A stretch of 64,000 nucleotides of DNA from assembly GCF_902807005.1 (NCBI RefSeq), contig NZ_LR777658.1, forward strand, positions 1,054,001 through 1,118,000, written 5' to 3'. The notes under the pieces are model-generated. The model was not told the origin of the DNA. It ran no database searches and worked only from the letters and a program-made list of their open reading frames with translations. Shown one piece after another: positions 46,960 to 56,273 of the stretch. The DNA is from Chlamydiifrater phoenicopteri. Lineage in GTDB: Bacteria; Chlamydiota; Chlamydiia; Chlamydiales; Chlamydiaceae. A program made the translations under genes and the position numbers. The first letter of the stretch is position 1. The number at the start of each line of letters is the position of its first letter.

Positions 46960-47293
46960 GGCGGAAGTTTTATTGTTTTTGAGCCTAAAAATATTTACGT
47001 GACAACCTGCATGGATTAGAGTTGCGACTTAGAGAGAGCAGCGGCAACAGCCCCTGAACACAGTTGCGGGGGATAAGATGCAGATCGAAGTTAATCTAAA
47101 GTGTTATTCCCTGAGACATTTTAGCTTACAGCAGCATTATTGGACAACAAGGTGTATTGATGGAGCTTAGGGGTCGATAAAATCTTTTTATTTTCAACAA
47201 ATTTTATGATCTTGGAAACTAATTGTAATAATAGTTTTGAATATTTTCTGCTTTAAAACTATTATCAGAGATTGGGTTTTTCTAAAGGAAGGT
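46960..47293. other. Divergent intergenic region mnmE/psd, 334 bases, no protein gene recognised
   Basis: No credible ORF. The middle (about 47010-47080) is richer in G+C than its surroundings and contains GTTGC (47021), GCAAC (47044), GTTGC (47063) and CCCC (47051)/GGGG (47068), which allow alternative small stems. The psd-proximal part holds an 11-base inverted repeat (47228-47265). It may be leader RNA of mnmE, an independent small RNA, or both. I could not match it to SRP RNA, 6S RNA, RNase P RNA or tmRNA. Confidence 0.5.
47228..47265 (+). repeat. Perfect 11-base inverted repeat upstream of psd
   Basis: ATAATAGTTTT (47228-47238) and AAAACTATTAT (47255-47265) are separated by 16 bases and end 28 bases before the psd ATG. 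It could be an operator or an A+T-rich RNA hairpin before the ribosome-binding site. Confidence 0.7.
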
Positions 47294-48190
47294 ATGGACC
47301 AAGGGCACTGTTACGTTGACAGAGAAAGTAAGAAAAGACTGATAGAACCCGTTTACTTTGAAAGAACTATGAATGCGGTTTATGGGTCTAGGATCGGACG
47401 CTGGCTTGCTAATGTAGCTTCTTCGTATTTGATTTTCTCTCGCTTTTATGGGTGGTTGCAGAGACTTCCTATAACAAAAAAAAAGATCGTTCCTTTTGTG
47501 CGTCGATATGAGGTAAATGCCGAAGAGTGTACTAAAGAGTTATCCGCATATCGATCCTTTGATGATTTTTTCACCAGGAAGTTGCGACCAGAGGCGAGGC
47601 CTATAGTCCAAGATGAAAATATTGCTGTGGCTCCTGCTGATGGGCGGTATTTAATATACAAGAACGTGTCCGAATTTGGAGAGTTTGTAGTTAAAAGTAA
47701 AAAATTTTCTTTAGAAAATCTTTTGGGAAGAAGAAAAGATTTAGTAGAAGAATATTCTCAAGGAGCGATGGTTATTATCCGTTTGGCTCCTTTCGATTAT
47801 CACAGGTTCCACTTTCCTTTTGATTGCGTGCCCTCCCAAAGTCAGCTTATCTCAGGGAAATTGCATTCTGTGCACCCTCTAGCTATGCGGGATTACTTTG
47901 TTCATTTTTGTGAGAATAAGAGGATGCTGACAGTTTTGGACAGCAAAATGTTTGGCAAGGTGTTGTACTTAGAAATTGGAGCTATGAATGTAGGAAGTAT
48001 CCATAACACCTTTATTCCAGGCAAACTGTATCGTAAGGGTGAAGAAAAAGGTTTTTTTTCTTTTGGAGGCTCGTCTATTATCCTGCTGTTTCGGCCAAAT
48101 GTAATTACATTTGACGAGGATCTGGTGTGTAATTCTCGGATGGGCTTGGAAACTTTTTGTAAGGTAGGGCAATCTTTGGGTTTTTACTAA
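47294..48190 (+). CDS. psd: Phosphatidylserine decarboxylase proenzyme
   Basis: A 298-residue (from ATG 47294) membrane-associated enzyme that makes phosphatidylethanolamine. I choose ATG 47294 over TTG 47237 because AAGGAAGG precedes it directly and the length fits the family. Conserved segments are RSFDDFFTRKLRPEARPI, VAPADGRYLIY, LAPFDYHRFHFPFD, HSVHPLA and, near the C-terminus, FGGSSIILLF, the self-cleavage site that yields the pyruvoyl group on Ser (GGSS in place of the common LGST). A CT700-like gene follows 74 bases later. Confidence 0.96.
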   Translation: MDQGHCYVDRESKKRLIEPVYFERTMNAVYGSRIGRWLANVASSYLIFSRFYGWLQRLPITKKKIVPFVRRYEVNAEECTKELSAYRSFDDFFTRKLRPEARPIVQDENIAVAPADGRYLIYKNVSEFGEFVVKSKKFSLENLLGRRKDLVEEYSQGAMVIIRLAPFDYHRFHFPFDCVPSQSQLISGKLHSVHPLAMRDYFVHFCENKRMLTVLDSKMFGKVLYLEIGAMNVGSIHNTFIPGKLYRKGEEKGFFSFGGSSIILLFRPNVITFDEDLVCNSRMGLETFCKVGQSLGFY

Positions 48191-48264
48191 AAGCACGTTT
48201 TTTAGAGACATTAAAGATTTTTTTTGTTATCGCAAGAGCAGAGTTTTATCTGGATTGGCAGATT

Positions 48265-49590
48265 ATGTGGATAATGGTGTCGTGGACCTTGGTGGGGGGG
48301 CTAGTGCTGGCTTTACTTGCTAAAGCCTATTCCCGCGTCGTTACCTTTCGCAAATACGCTGTCCGAGCAATCAAAGAGATTCGGTTTTGTATCGGAATTA
48401 AAGATTGGGGGGTGGCGGAGCAGAAGCTGCTTCCTCTTCTAAAGAAGCGGCGGTTCCGCAGGCAGTACCTTATTGACTATGTTAGAATCCTCCGAGAAAC
48501 GGGGCGGTTCCGTGAGGTTGATGCGTACTTGGATCAGATTCAGAGGTTTGATGCCAAAGATTTTCGATACTATCTAGAGCTAGGATATAGAGACTATCGT
48601 AAAGGTAGTTACAAAACAGCCGCGCAACTTTTTTCAAAGATTCGAAAAGAAAATTTGGAAGAGCAGGACGTTGCTAAGTACGCTTCAGCTCTAGTTCATT
48701 TGGGGGAGTTGGATCTCGCCTGTAATTTGATAGAGCCTCTAGTTTCCCCTTTATCTCCTCAAGAAACCTTCATTGCTTTAGGACACATCTATTTTGCCTC
48801 TAAACGATACGAGGACGCGGCAGAGTTTTACTCAAGAGCTTATTCTTTGGGGTATTGTTCTTCGGATATTATTTATAAGTTTGCCCAAGCTTCGAGATTG
48901 ATCTCTGATTATGAAAAAGCCAAGATTCTTTTTAGGTCTCTTTTAAAAGAAGCCTTTTATAGAGATGAGGCCTTGTTCAATATAGGACTCTGTGAGCAAA
49001 AAATGGGGAGACAGCAACAGGCTCTTCTCATTTATCAAAGTAGTCCTCTATGGAAAAGGGGTGATGCTTTGTTGATGCGGCATGCGGCAGCAGCAGCAAT
49101 GGCGGTAAAAAACTATCCACTTTCTGAGAGTTGTTGGAAGTTAGCTCTCAAGTGTCCCACTTATTCTGGTAATCCAGATTGTTGTTTCGATTATGGATTG
49201 AGCCTGTGTCGACAAAGAAAGTTTGGCGAAGCAGAGACGATGTTTCTAAAGGCTGTGGCGCTGTTTCCTGAACATTTGGGTGCGCTGAAAGCTTTAGCGT
49301 GGTTGTCAGGAATAGGATTAGCAACTTTAGTGGCTCCGGAGGAAGGTCTTGCTTTTGCAAGAAAAGCTGTCGGGGTGACTCGCAATACGGAAACTCTTGA
49401 GTTGCTGAGTGCTTGTGAGGCCCGTTCAGGCTGTTTTGATGTGGCTTATGAGATACAAACATTCCTCTCAAATTCTGATTCTTCCCAGGAGTCTCGGCGA
49501 CGCCGTTCTCAGATTCTGAGAAACCTTCGTAGGAAGCTCCCACTAAATAATCAGCTTATCTCAGAGTTTAGTGAGTTGCTAGCCGCTTGA
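48265..49590 (+). CDS. CT700-like TPR protein with N-terminal membrane anchor
   Basis: A 441-residue protein with one N-terminal hydrophobic helix (about 4-20, MVSWTLVGGLVLALLAKA) and a series of TPR-like helix pairs, for example YRKGSYKTAAQLFSKIRKEN, ASKRYEDAAEFYSRAYSLGY, LISDYEKAKILFRSLLKEAF and CRQRKFGEAETMFLKAVALF. The architecture suits a membrane-tethered scaffold or assembly factor. The partner is unknown; it lies between psd and secA on the same strand, separated from secA by 249 bases. Confidence 0.88.
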   Translation: MWIMVSWTLVGGLVLALLAKAYSRVVTFRKYAVRAIKEIRFCIGIKDWGVAEQKLLPLLKKRRFRRQYLIDYVRILRETGRFREVDAYLDQIQRFDAKDFRYYLELGYRDYRKGSYKTAAQLFSKIRKENLEEQDVAKYASALVHLGELDLACNLIEPLVSPLSPQETFIALGHIYFASKRYEDAAEFYSRAYSLGYCSSDIIYKFAQASRLISDYEKAKILFRSLLKEAFYRDEALFNIGLCEQKMGRQQQALLIYQSSPLWKRGDALLMRHAAAAAMAVKNYPLSESCWKLALKCPTYSGNPDCCFDYGLSLCRQRKFGEAETMFLKAVALFPEHLGALKALAWLSGIGLATLVAPEEGLAFARKAVGVTRNTETLELLSACEARSGCFDVAYEIQTFLSNSDSSQESRRRRSQILRNLRRKLPLNNQLISEFSELLAA

Positions 49591-49748
49591 TGTAATTTTT
49601 TTTGAGAAAAAATTTCTTTCAAAAGATTTTTTTCAGACAGTAGTGTAGGATGGGCTTTTGGTTTTCCGATTTTTTAAAGGCCCCTTTTAGTCTTTTCTTT
49701 TCAAGATTCACAGGGAACTTTTCATCGTCTTATTAAGGAAAATGCGTT

Positions 49749-49832
49749 ATGGTAGGTGGAAATTGCAAAACTTTTGGGTACTTCAACAAGCTAGTGCTCA
49801 TGAGTATCGAACTTCAAGTAAATATAGCGTAA
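49749..49832 (+). CDS. Possible 27-residue leader peptide upstream of secA
   Basis: ATG 49749 is preceded by AAGGA (49735-49739) at 9 bases and the frame ends with TAA seven bases before the secA ATG at 49840. The peptide starts MVGGNCKTFGYFNKL and has a hydrophobic middle. Regulation of secA by an upstream leader peptide is known from E. coli SecM, but no SecM-like arrest motif is visible here. A competing 37-residue frame from ATG 49742 runs into secA. Only start context and position support it. Confidence 0.3.
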   Translation: MVGGNCKTFGYFNKLVLMSIELQVNIA

Positions 49833-49839
49833 TTGGGAC

Positions 49840-52740
49840 ATGTTGGGCTTCGTAAAACAATTTTTTGGTTCTTCTCAAGAGAGAACTTTAAAGAAATTTC
49901 AAAAAATAGTGGAGAGGGTTAATGCCTTTGATCAGGAGTTTACTCGATTATCAGATGAAGAATTACAGGGGAAAACTCTGGAATTTAAAAATCGAATCTC
50001 TCAAGGAGAAACTCTAGATCAGCTGCTTCCAGAGGCCTATGCCACGGTAAAAAATGTCTGTCGACGTTTTGCTGGGGTTCGAATAGAAGTTTCTGGCTAC
50101 CGCCAGGAATGGGATATGGTTCCTTATGATGTACAGATTCTCGGCGCTATAGGAATGCATAAAGGTTTTATAACTGAAATGCAGACAGGAGAAGGGAAGA
50201 CGTTAACGGCTGTGATGCCGTTGTATTTAAATGCCCTTAGTGGACGCCCCGTTCACCTGATTACAGTCAATGATTATCTAGCAAAAAGAGATTGTGAATG
50301 GGTGGGTTCCATACTTCGTTGGTTGGGTTTAACTACAGGGGTGTTAACTTCTGGGACGCCTTTAGAAAAGCGCAAAGAGATATACTTAAATGACGTCGTT
50401 TATGGGACGGCCTCGGAGTTTGGTTTTGATTATTTGCGAGATAATTCTATGGCTTCCACTGCTGCAGAACAGGTTGGAAGAGGTTTTTATTTTGCTATTA
50501 TTGATGAAGTAGACTCTGTTCTAATTGACGAAGCTCGAACACCTCTTATTATTTCTGGCCCTGGGGAGAAACAAAATCCAGTATATCACGAGCTTAAAGA
50601 TAAAGTTGGTGAGTTAGTTCGTGTACAAAGAGATTTTTGTAATGCGAAGGCTCTTGCTGCTCGGACAGGACTAGAAAAGTTTCTTGCTACAGACGTTTTG
50701 CCAAAAAATAAAAAAGTTTTGGAGGAAATCTCAGAACACTGCCGCACCCTTTGGTTGGTTAGCAAAGGAATGCCTCTTAACAGGGTTTTACGAAGAGTTC
50801 GAGAGCATCCGGATCTTAGAATGTTGATTGACAAGTGGGACGTACATTACCACGCTGAGCAGAATAAGGAAGAGGCTTTAGAGCAGCTCTCTCAGTTGTT
50901 TATCATAGTTGATGAAAGAAATAATGACTTTGAGCTGACAGATAAGGGCATGCAGAAATGGGTAGAAGGTCTCGGGGCTAGCGATCATGATTTTGTTATG
51001 TTAGATCTAGGCGAGATTTTTTCTTCCATAGACGCTGATGAGAAGCTATCTCCAGCAGAAAAAATGGATAAGAAAATAGCCGTATCAGAGGAGGATACTC
51101 AGCGTAAGTCTCGAGCACATGCCCTAAGACAGTTAATCCGAGCTCATCTGTTGATGGAGAAGGATATAGATTACATTGTTGAAGATAATGAAATAGTTAT
51201 TATCGATGAGCATACAGGTCGGCCTCAAGCAGGAAGAAGATTTTCGGAGGGGCTTCATCAGGCAATAGAAGCAAAAGAGCAAGTTCCTATTCGAAAAGAA
51301 TCTCAGACCTATGCAACTGTCACTTTGCAAAATTATTTTAGGTTGTACGAAAAGCTTGCTGGAATGACGGGAACAGCCATTACAGAGGCAAGAGAGTTTA
51401 AAGAAATTTATGGCCTTTACGTATTGCAAGTTCCTACTTTCAAACCTTGTTTGCGGGTAGATTTCGATGACGAGTTTTACATGACGGATAGAGAAAAATA
51501 CAGTGCTATTGTCAATGAAATTCTTTCCGTTCATGAGAAGGGGAACCCTATTCTGATTGGAACAGAGTCTGTTGAAATTTCAGAAAAACTGTCTAGAATC
51601 TTAAGACAAAAACATATTCCTCATACGGTTTTAAATGCCAAAAATCATGCTAAAGAAGCAGAGATTATTGCCGAAGCTGGAAAGCGCGGAGCGGTGACTG
51701 TTGCTACCAATATGGCGGGGCGGGGTACAGATATTAAGTTAGACAAAGAAGCTATAGATGTAGGTGGCTTGCATGTTATAGGAACCACTAGACATCAGTC
51801 TCGTCGAATAGATCGTCAGCTTAGAGGTCGCTGCGCTAGATTGGGAGATCCGGGAAGCGCAAAATTCTTTCTATCTTTCGAAGATCGTTTGATGCGTTTG
51901 TTTGCATCTCCCAAACTCAACGCTTTAATTCGACATTTTCGTCCTCCAGAAGGGGAGGCTATGTCGGATCCTATGCTCACTCGTTTAATAGAGACAGCAC
52001 AAAAGCGGGTAGAAGGTAGGAATTACACTATGCGTAAGCATACCTTAGAGTATGATGATGTAATGAATAAACAAAGGCAGGTAGTGTATGCCTTGCGCAA
52101 TGAAATTATTCATGCGTCAGATGTTTTACTTCTGGCTAGAGAAATCCTCGAAGAAGTTGGTAGTGTCATAAGTTACGCTTTATATGATGAGAGAGCAACT
52201 ACGGGTTTTCAAATGCCAAAAGCTTTAGCTTGGTTGTACCACGCCTTTCCCGTGGATGTGGATATTGATCATCTTAAGTCTTTACGCAGCCCAGAACGTG
52301 CCGGAGAGCTGTTAACAGAGCTTTTGGGAAAAACATTCAATACTAAGATGAGTGAAATCATTAATGGATTGGCAGCATCAGGAGAGGTAGCGGATCCTCA
52401 AGCACTCCTGGGAGATGTTGTTCGTTCTCTGATGGTATTTCATTTGGATGCACAATGGAAAGATCATATTGTTGATATGGACCTCTTGCGAACAGAAGTA
52501 GGGTTACGTACGGTAGGACAAAAGGATCCTCTATTAGAATTCAAACAAGAATCCTTCCTTTTATTTGAAGCTCTTGTTAGAGATATTAGGGTAGATATTG
52601 CTAGACATTTGCTCATGCTGGAATTAACCATAGAAAAACCCAAAGAGAAAGTTATTCCTACAGTGGCAACCTCTTTTAACCGATCTTATAATGAAGTTAT
52701 TCCTACGACATTAACGTTTGCTCCTTCTGGTGAGGAGTAG
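49840..52740 (+). CDS. secA: Preprotein translocase ATPase SecA
   Basis: A 966-residue motor of Sec-dependent export. Motifs: GFITEMQTGEGKTLTAVMPL (Walker A), AIIDEVDSVLIDEARTPLII (DEVD box), TNMAGRGTDIKLD and DRQLRGRCARLGDPGSAKFF. Between the DEVD region and IDYIVEDNEIVIIDEHTGRP there is an insertion of over 100 residues compared with E. coli SecA, a feature I recall from other chlamydial and some Bacteroidetes SecA proteins. The C-terminus ends at TLTFAPSGEE without the Cys-rich zinc/SecB-binding tail. The Shine-Dalgarno match is weak, consistent with coupling to the leader ORF just upstream. Confidence 0.97.
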   Translation: MLGFVKQFFGSSQERTLKKFQKIVERVNAFDQEFTRLSDEELQGKTLEFKNRISQGETLDQLLPEAYATVKNVCRRFAGVRIEVSGYRQEWDMVPYDVQILGAIGMHKGFITEMQTGEGKTLTAVMPLYLNALSGRPVHLITVNDYLAKRDCEWVGSILRWLGLTTGVLTSGTPLEKRKEIYLNDVVYGTASEFGFDYLRDNSMASTAAEQVGRGFYFAIIDEVDSVLIDEARTPLIISGPGEKQNPVYHELKDKVGELVRVQRDFCNAKALAARTGLEKFLATDVLPKNKKVLEEISEHCRTLWLVSKGMPLNRVLRRVREHPDLRMLIDKWDVHYHAEQNKEEALEQLSQLFIIVDERNNDFELTDKGMQKWVEGLGASDHDFVMLDLGEIFSSIDADEKLSPAEKMDKKIAVSEEDTQRKSRAHALRQLIRAHLLMEKDIDYIVEDNEIVIIDEHTGRPQAGRRFSEGLHQAIEAKEQVPIRKESQTYATVTLQNYFRLYEKLAGMTGTAITEAREFKEIYGLYVLQVPTFKPCLRVDFDDEFYMTDREKYSAIVNEILSVHEKGNPILIGTESVEISEKLSRILRQKHIPHTVLNAKNHAKEAEIIAEAGKRGAVTVATNMAGRGTDIKLDKEAIDVGGLHVIGTTRHQSRRIDRQLRGRCARLGDPGSAKFFLSFEDRLMRLFASPKLNALIRHFRPPEGEAMSDPMLTRLIETAQKRVEGRNYTMRKHTLEYDDVMNKQRQVVYALRNEIIHASDVLLLAREILEEVGSVISYALYDERATTGFQMPKALAWLYHAFPVDVDIDHLKSLRSPERAGELLTELLGKTFNTKMSEIINGLAASGEVADPQALLGDVVRSLMVFHLDAQWKDHIVDMDLLRTEVGLRTVGQKDPLLEFKQESFLLFEALVRDIRVDIARHLLMLELTIEKPKEKVIPTVATSFNRSYNEVIPTTLTFAPSGEE

Positions 52741-52797
52741 AGATTCTGGGAAGCTCTCTCGGAGTGAGAGGCCTCCTCTGTCACTTGGGAATAAGAT

Positions 52798-53319
52798 TTA
52801 ATTAAAGATGTGCCATTCAGACCACCCCTCAGGGATGCTGTAGTTTCGTATCCAGAAGGTTCGTCGATCATCGGCTATAAAGAACTGCACGTAATGGTCT
52901 AGAATGGTTCGTATGGAAATGATGATGTTATCTAGACTGGAATTTGCTTTTGGAAAGTCTTTGGGGCCGTTGAATAATTGTTCTATGCCTGAGGTGATTA
53001 TATAATCTGTGCGCAGAACAGCGTTAAAGTCTAGGCTTTTTATAGGTAACTTTTCTGGGGGAATTTGAAACCATGCAGACCACGTATCCCCTAAGGTTCG
53101 AGTATAGGCTAAGCAATTAGAATTGATATAGAATTGTCTTGTTTCGGGTAGTATAGCGTTCCCTAGTACGATAAGTAGATCGCTATCTTCTTCTTGATTT
53201 TCTTCTATGTACACACCGGTTTCTGTGTAAAGGTCTAAGGATTTGGACTCATCAGAGTTTTTGCTGAGGTGTTCTTCTAAGTAGGGATCGTATTCTTCTT
53301 CAAAGGAATTGTAAGTCAT
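52798..53319 (-). CDS. CT702-like conserved hypothetical protein
   Basis: A 173-residue acidic soluble protein starting MTYNSFEEEYDPYLEEHLSK. It ends in a Trp-rich segment (FWIRNYSIPEGWSEWHIF) and carries another aromatic patch (GDTWSAWFQIPPEKLPIKSL). No signal peptide, membrane helix or known motif is visible. The position between secA and der agrees with CT702. It is convergent with secA, 57 bases away; a weak CTCTC/GAGAG hairpin lies between them without a T run. Function unknown. Confidence 0.82.
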   Translation of the reverse strand: MTYNSFEEEYDPYLEEHLSKNSDESKSLDLYTETGVYIEENQEEDSDLLIVLGNAILPETRQFYINSNCLAYTRTLGDTWSAWFQIPPEKLPIKSLDFNAVLRTDYIITSGIEQLFNGPKDFPKANSSLDNIIISIRTILDHYVQFFIADDRRTFWIRNYSIPEGWSEWHIFN

Positions 53320-53391
53320 GGTAAAACTCTCTAATTAATAAAATTAATTTTTTAGTTGGTTAATACCAATAATTACAATTAGAATCAAAGT

Positions 53392-54891
53392 TTAATTATA
53401 TCTTTTTGGTTTTTCTTTTAATTCTATATCAAAAGGAACGCCGTGGAAATTAAAAGCATCTCTTAGATTGTTTCTCAGATATTGTTCATAGGATTTAGTT
53501 AATAAAGATTTAGAATTAATAAACAATAAAAATAATGGAGGAGAAAAGCTTTTTTGCACCCCATAATAGACACGTAATCTTCTTTTAGCGATTAATTGCG
53601 GTGGATGTTTTGCTAAAGTATTAACAAGAGTTTTATTTAATAGAGATGTTGGAATTTGTCTTGTGGCTATTCCATATAGTCCCTGGACTGCAGCGAAAAT
53701 TTTATCTAAATTACGGCGTGTTTTCGCGGAGACGCACAAGATTGGAGCTTCTTGTAAATAGGGATCGGATGCTCGTAGATCGCGAATGTAATGTTCCATT
53801 CGGACCTCTTTTACCATATCCCACTTGTTTACTAGGATGATAAAAGGCTTTTTTGCTTTAGCGATGGAAGAGAGAATTCTTTTATCATGGGAAGAAAGCT
53901 TTAGTGTTCCGTCTATGACTAACAAGCAGATTTCAGACCTAGCAATAGCTTTCTCTGATCTTGCTGAGGATATCCATTCTACAGGATTTTTTATACTTTT
54001 AACTTTTCTTAGCCCAGCCGTATCGATAAATAAGTAGTCACCAGTTTTGTGTGAGTATAAAATATCTACGTTATCTCTTGTCGTTCCGGGAGAGTTATCT
54101 ATTAGACAACGCTCTTCGTTGAGTAAAGCGTTAATCAGAGATGATTTTCCGACGTTTGGTCTGCCTATAAGAGCTACTTTAACTAATGTTTTTTTATGGG
54201 GAGACAAGCTTCTTTGTATGGGGGAGTCAAAGCCTAAATCTGAAAGTTTTTCAAAAGCACTCTCTTGGGATTCATCAATACTTTCTGTGTCAAGAGAGGG
54301 GGCTATAGACTCGTAGTCCATGGGTTGGGAGAGTGTTGTTTCAGAAGCTTCTTTTTGTAGGCCGGAAGTATCGTCTTGGATTAATTGTTCTTTCAGAATG
54401 GGAGAGGAGAGTTTTGTTATGGTGCGAATCAAAAAATCCATATGTCGGCCGTGGGCGGCGGAAAGAGCTACAATATTTTGAAACCCCAGGCTGTAAAACT
54501 CGTATAAGCGTTGTTCATCTTTTTTTGAATCTGCTTTGTTTGCTACTAAAACAACAGGTTTTTTTAGGGGGAGGAGCATCTTTGCTATTCTAGCGTCCTC
54601 TTCGGTAATTCCGCAGCGAATATCGGTGACGAGAAGAATAAAGTCGGCTTCTTCAGCGGCTATAAAAGCCTGTTTAGCGATATCTTTTTGGAATTTATCC
54701 GGGGAACGTTGATCTACTCCTCCGGTATCAATTAGGAGGGTAGAAAAATCGAACCTTTTGGTTTCAGCTACCAAACGATCTCTAGTAGTACCTTCTTCTT
54801 CGCTGACTATAGCTAAAGACCTATTACACAAACGATTAAACAGGGAGGACTTTCCAACATTAGGCCTTCCCAGGATAGCAATGCGTAACAT
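53392..54891 (-). CDS. der: Ribosome assembly GTPase Der (EngA)
   Basis: A 499-residue double-GTPase for 50S ribosome maturation. The two G domains carry GRPNVGKSSLFN with DTGGVD and NKAD (first), and GRPNVGKSSLINALL with DTAGLR and NKWD (second); a KH-like C-terminal domain follows. I start at ATG 54891; a TTG at 54903 extends it by four residues. The linker between the G domains is acidic and Ser-rich and about 60 residues long (ETTLSQPMDYESIAPSLDTE is part), longer than in most bacteria. It lies 72 bases before CT702 and 108 after pcnB. Confidence 0.96.
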   Translation of the reverse strand: MLRIAILGRPNVGKSSLFNRLCNRSLAIVSEEEGTTRDRLVAETKRFDFSTLLIDTGGVDQRSPDKFQKDIAKQAFIAAEEADFILLVTDIRCGITEEDARIAKMLLPLKKPVVLVANKADSKKDEQRLYEFYSLGFQNIVALSAAHGRHMDFLIRTITKLSSPILKEQLIQDDTSGLQKEASETTLSQPMDYESIAPSLDTESIDESQESAFEKLSDLGFDSPIQRSLSPHKKTLVKVALIGRPNVGKSSLINALLNEERCLIDNSPGTTRDNVDILYSHKTGDYLFIDTAGLRKVKSIKNPVEWISSARSEKAIARSEICLLVIDGTLKLSSHDKRILSSIAKAKKPFIILVNKWDMVKEVRMEHYIRDLRASDPYLQEAPILCVSAKTRRNLDKIFAAVQGLYGIATRQIPTSLLNKTLVNTLAKHPPQLIAKRRLRVYYGVQKSFSPPLFLLFINSKSLLTKSYEQYLRNNLRDAFNFHGVPFDIELKEKPKRYN

Positions 54892-54999
54892 AAGAGATTC
54901 CAAGATAAGAGTATAAAATCTATGAAAATGATAAGAGTTAAAAAATTAAATCTGAAGCATTAAAATTGATAGTTTAAGAAAGTTTTTTAGATAAAGATC

Positions 55000-56232
55000 T
55001 TACTTCCAAAAACCGTGAGCTTTAAGTAGGTGTAAAATTTCTTCTTTGTTTTGACAATTTTTTTCTATAGATAGAGTTTCTGCTTCTTTAAGAAGGTCTC
55101 CAAGGAGTCTTCCAGGAGCAACGCCCCTAGCGATCAGGTCTGCGGCAACGACGACGGGGCGTTTCGTTTTTATACGCATGGTGAAAGGATAGAGTTCTTG
55201 TTTTAATCTAGATGTCTTGGCTGTAAAATCTTTTCTTGATTCTTCCTGCGCAAGAAGAGCTCCGTAAAGAGGAAGGAAAAATTCTGCTTTTGAGGAGGCA
55301 AAAAAATGTGCCCAAAAAACTCTGTTAATATTTTTTTTGGAGAATTCTAGGAAAGCCTCATCCCACGCTTCTATGAGATCCAGCTCCTTGGAAGATACTT
55401 TTAATCGAAGGAAGATCGCTTTTTTGTCCGCGGTGGATAATCCCGCAAATAATGGAAGATAATAGAGAATAGGTGGGAGGGGCGTTTCTAATCGCTCCAA
55501 ACACCTCATAGCCTTTTTCACCGAGGTTAGGGGAAGAGTCTTTAATTCAGGAAATACTGTTTGTAAAATTTTTAGTTCTTCTAGGAGAGCCACAGCTTGA
55601 TAAAGGTTTGGAAATGTCGCGATCTTTTTTAATTCTTGCCATATCCGCTCTGGAGATACTGAAGCTGTGAGAGTATCTACTTCTTTCAGGATAGCCTTTC
55701 GTGTTGAGGGTTCTATAGAAAATCCTAACCGAGAAGAAAAGCGTGCGGCTCTCAGAATTCGTAATTTATCTTCTGTGAATCGTACTCTAGGGTGTCCTAT
55801 AGCTCTAATAATTTTTCTTTCGATGTCTTTAATTCCATCAACATAATCGAAAATTTTGTCTGTGAAGGGATCGTAGAAAAGCCCATTAATGGTAAAATCC
55901 CGCCGCAGGGCATCTTCCTTCATGGAAGAAAAAACTATTCGGTCGGGATGCCTGCCATCCGAGTAGCTTCCGTCAGAACGAAAGGTGGCTACTTCAAATA
56001 GTGCCCCGTCCTGTTTTACAACGATGATGCCGAAGGCAGCTCCAATAGCGATGGTATCTGGAAACAATGTTGAAATCAGGACAGGTGAAGCGTTTGTAGC
56101 TATGTCGATGTCTCCTATAGGAAGACCCATGATCATATCGCGAACACAACCGCCGACGAAAAACGCCTCGCAATCGGCATTTTTTAGAACCGTTATAATT
56201 TTTTTTGCCGATTCAAAGCGATCCGACATCAT
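55000..56232 (-). CDS. pcnB: Poly(A) polymerase / tRNA nucleotidyltransferase family protein
   Basis: A 410-residue class II nucleotidyltransferase. The head motif is CEAFFVGGCVRDMIMGLPIG followed by DIDIATNASP with the catalytic Asp pair, then RRDFTINGLFYDPFTDKIFDYVDG and RILRAARFSSRLGFSIEPST. These motifs are shared by CCA-adding enzymes and poly(A) polymerases and do not separate them. The tRNA-Gly gene in this window lacks an encoded CCA, so some CCA-adding enzyme is needed. Start ATG 56232 or 56229; TTG 56241 is open but lacks support. It lies 41 bases after clpX. Confidence 0.92.
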   Translation of the reverse strand: MMSDRFESAKKIITVLKNADCEAFFVGGCVRDMIMGLPIGDIDIATNASPVLISTLFPDTIAIGAAFGIIVVKQDGALFEVATFRSDGSYSDGRHPDRIVFSSMKEDALRRDFTINGLFYDPFTDKIFDYVDGIKDIERKIIRAIGHPRVRFTEDKLRILRAARFSSRLGFSIEPSTRKAILKEVDTLTASVSPERIWQELKKIATFPNLYQAVALLEELKILQTVFPELKTLPLTSVKKAMRCLERLETPLPPILYYLPLFAGLSTADKKAIFLRLKVSSKELDLIEAWDEAFLEFSKKNINRVFWAHFFASSKAEFFLPLYGALLAQEESRKDFTAKTSRLKQELYPFTMRIKTKRPVVVAADLIARGVAPGRLLGDLLKEAETLSIEKNCQNKEEILHLLKAHGFWK

Positions 56233-56273
56233 CAGATTCAACCAAAAAGCTTCGTTATCTTAACTAGACTTTA

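Noticed and set aside
47010-47120. Housekeeping RNA (SRP RNA, 6S RNA, RNase P RNA or tmRNA) between mnmE and psd
   Set aside because: None of the conserved core motifs that I know for these RNAs is present on either strand; left as an unexplained region.
49707-49736. TTCACA-18-TATTAA as a secA promoter
   Set aside because: Weak match in A+T-rich DNA; if true it would remove the leader ORF start from the message, so it is noted only as a competing reading.
49742-49855. 37-codon ORF from ATG 49742 overlapping the secA start
   Set aside because: Its ATG is only 2 bases from AAGGA, which suits ATG 49749 much better, and it overlaps secA in another frame.
52741-52797. CTCTC/GAGAG hairpin between secA and CT702 as a terminator
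   Set aside because: Short stem with no following T run on either strand.
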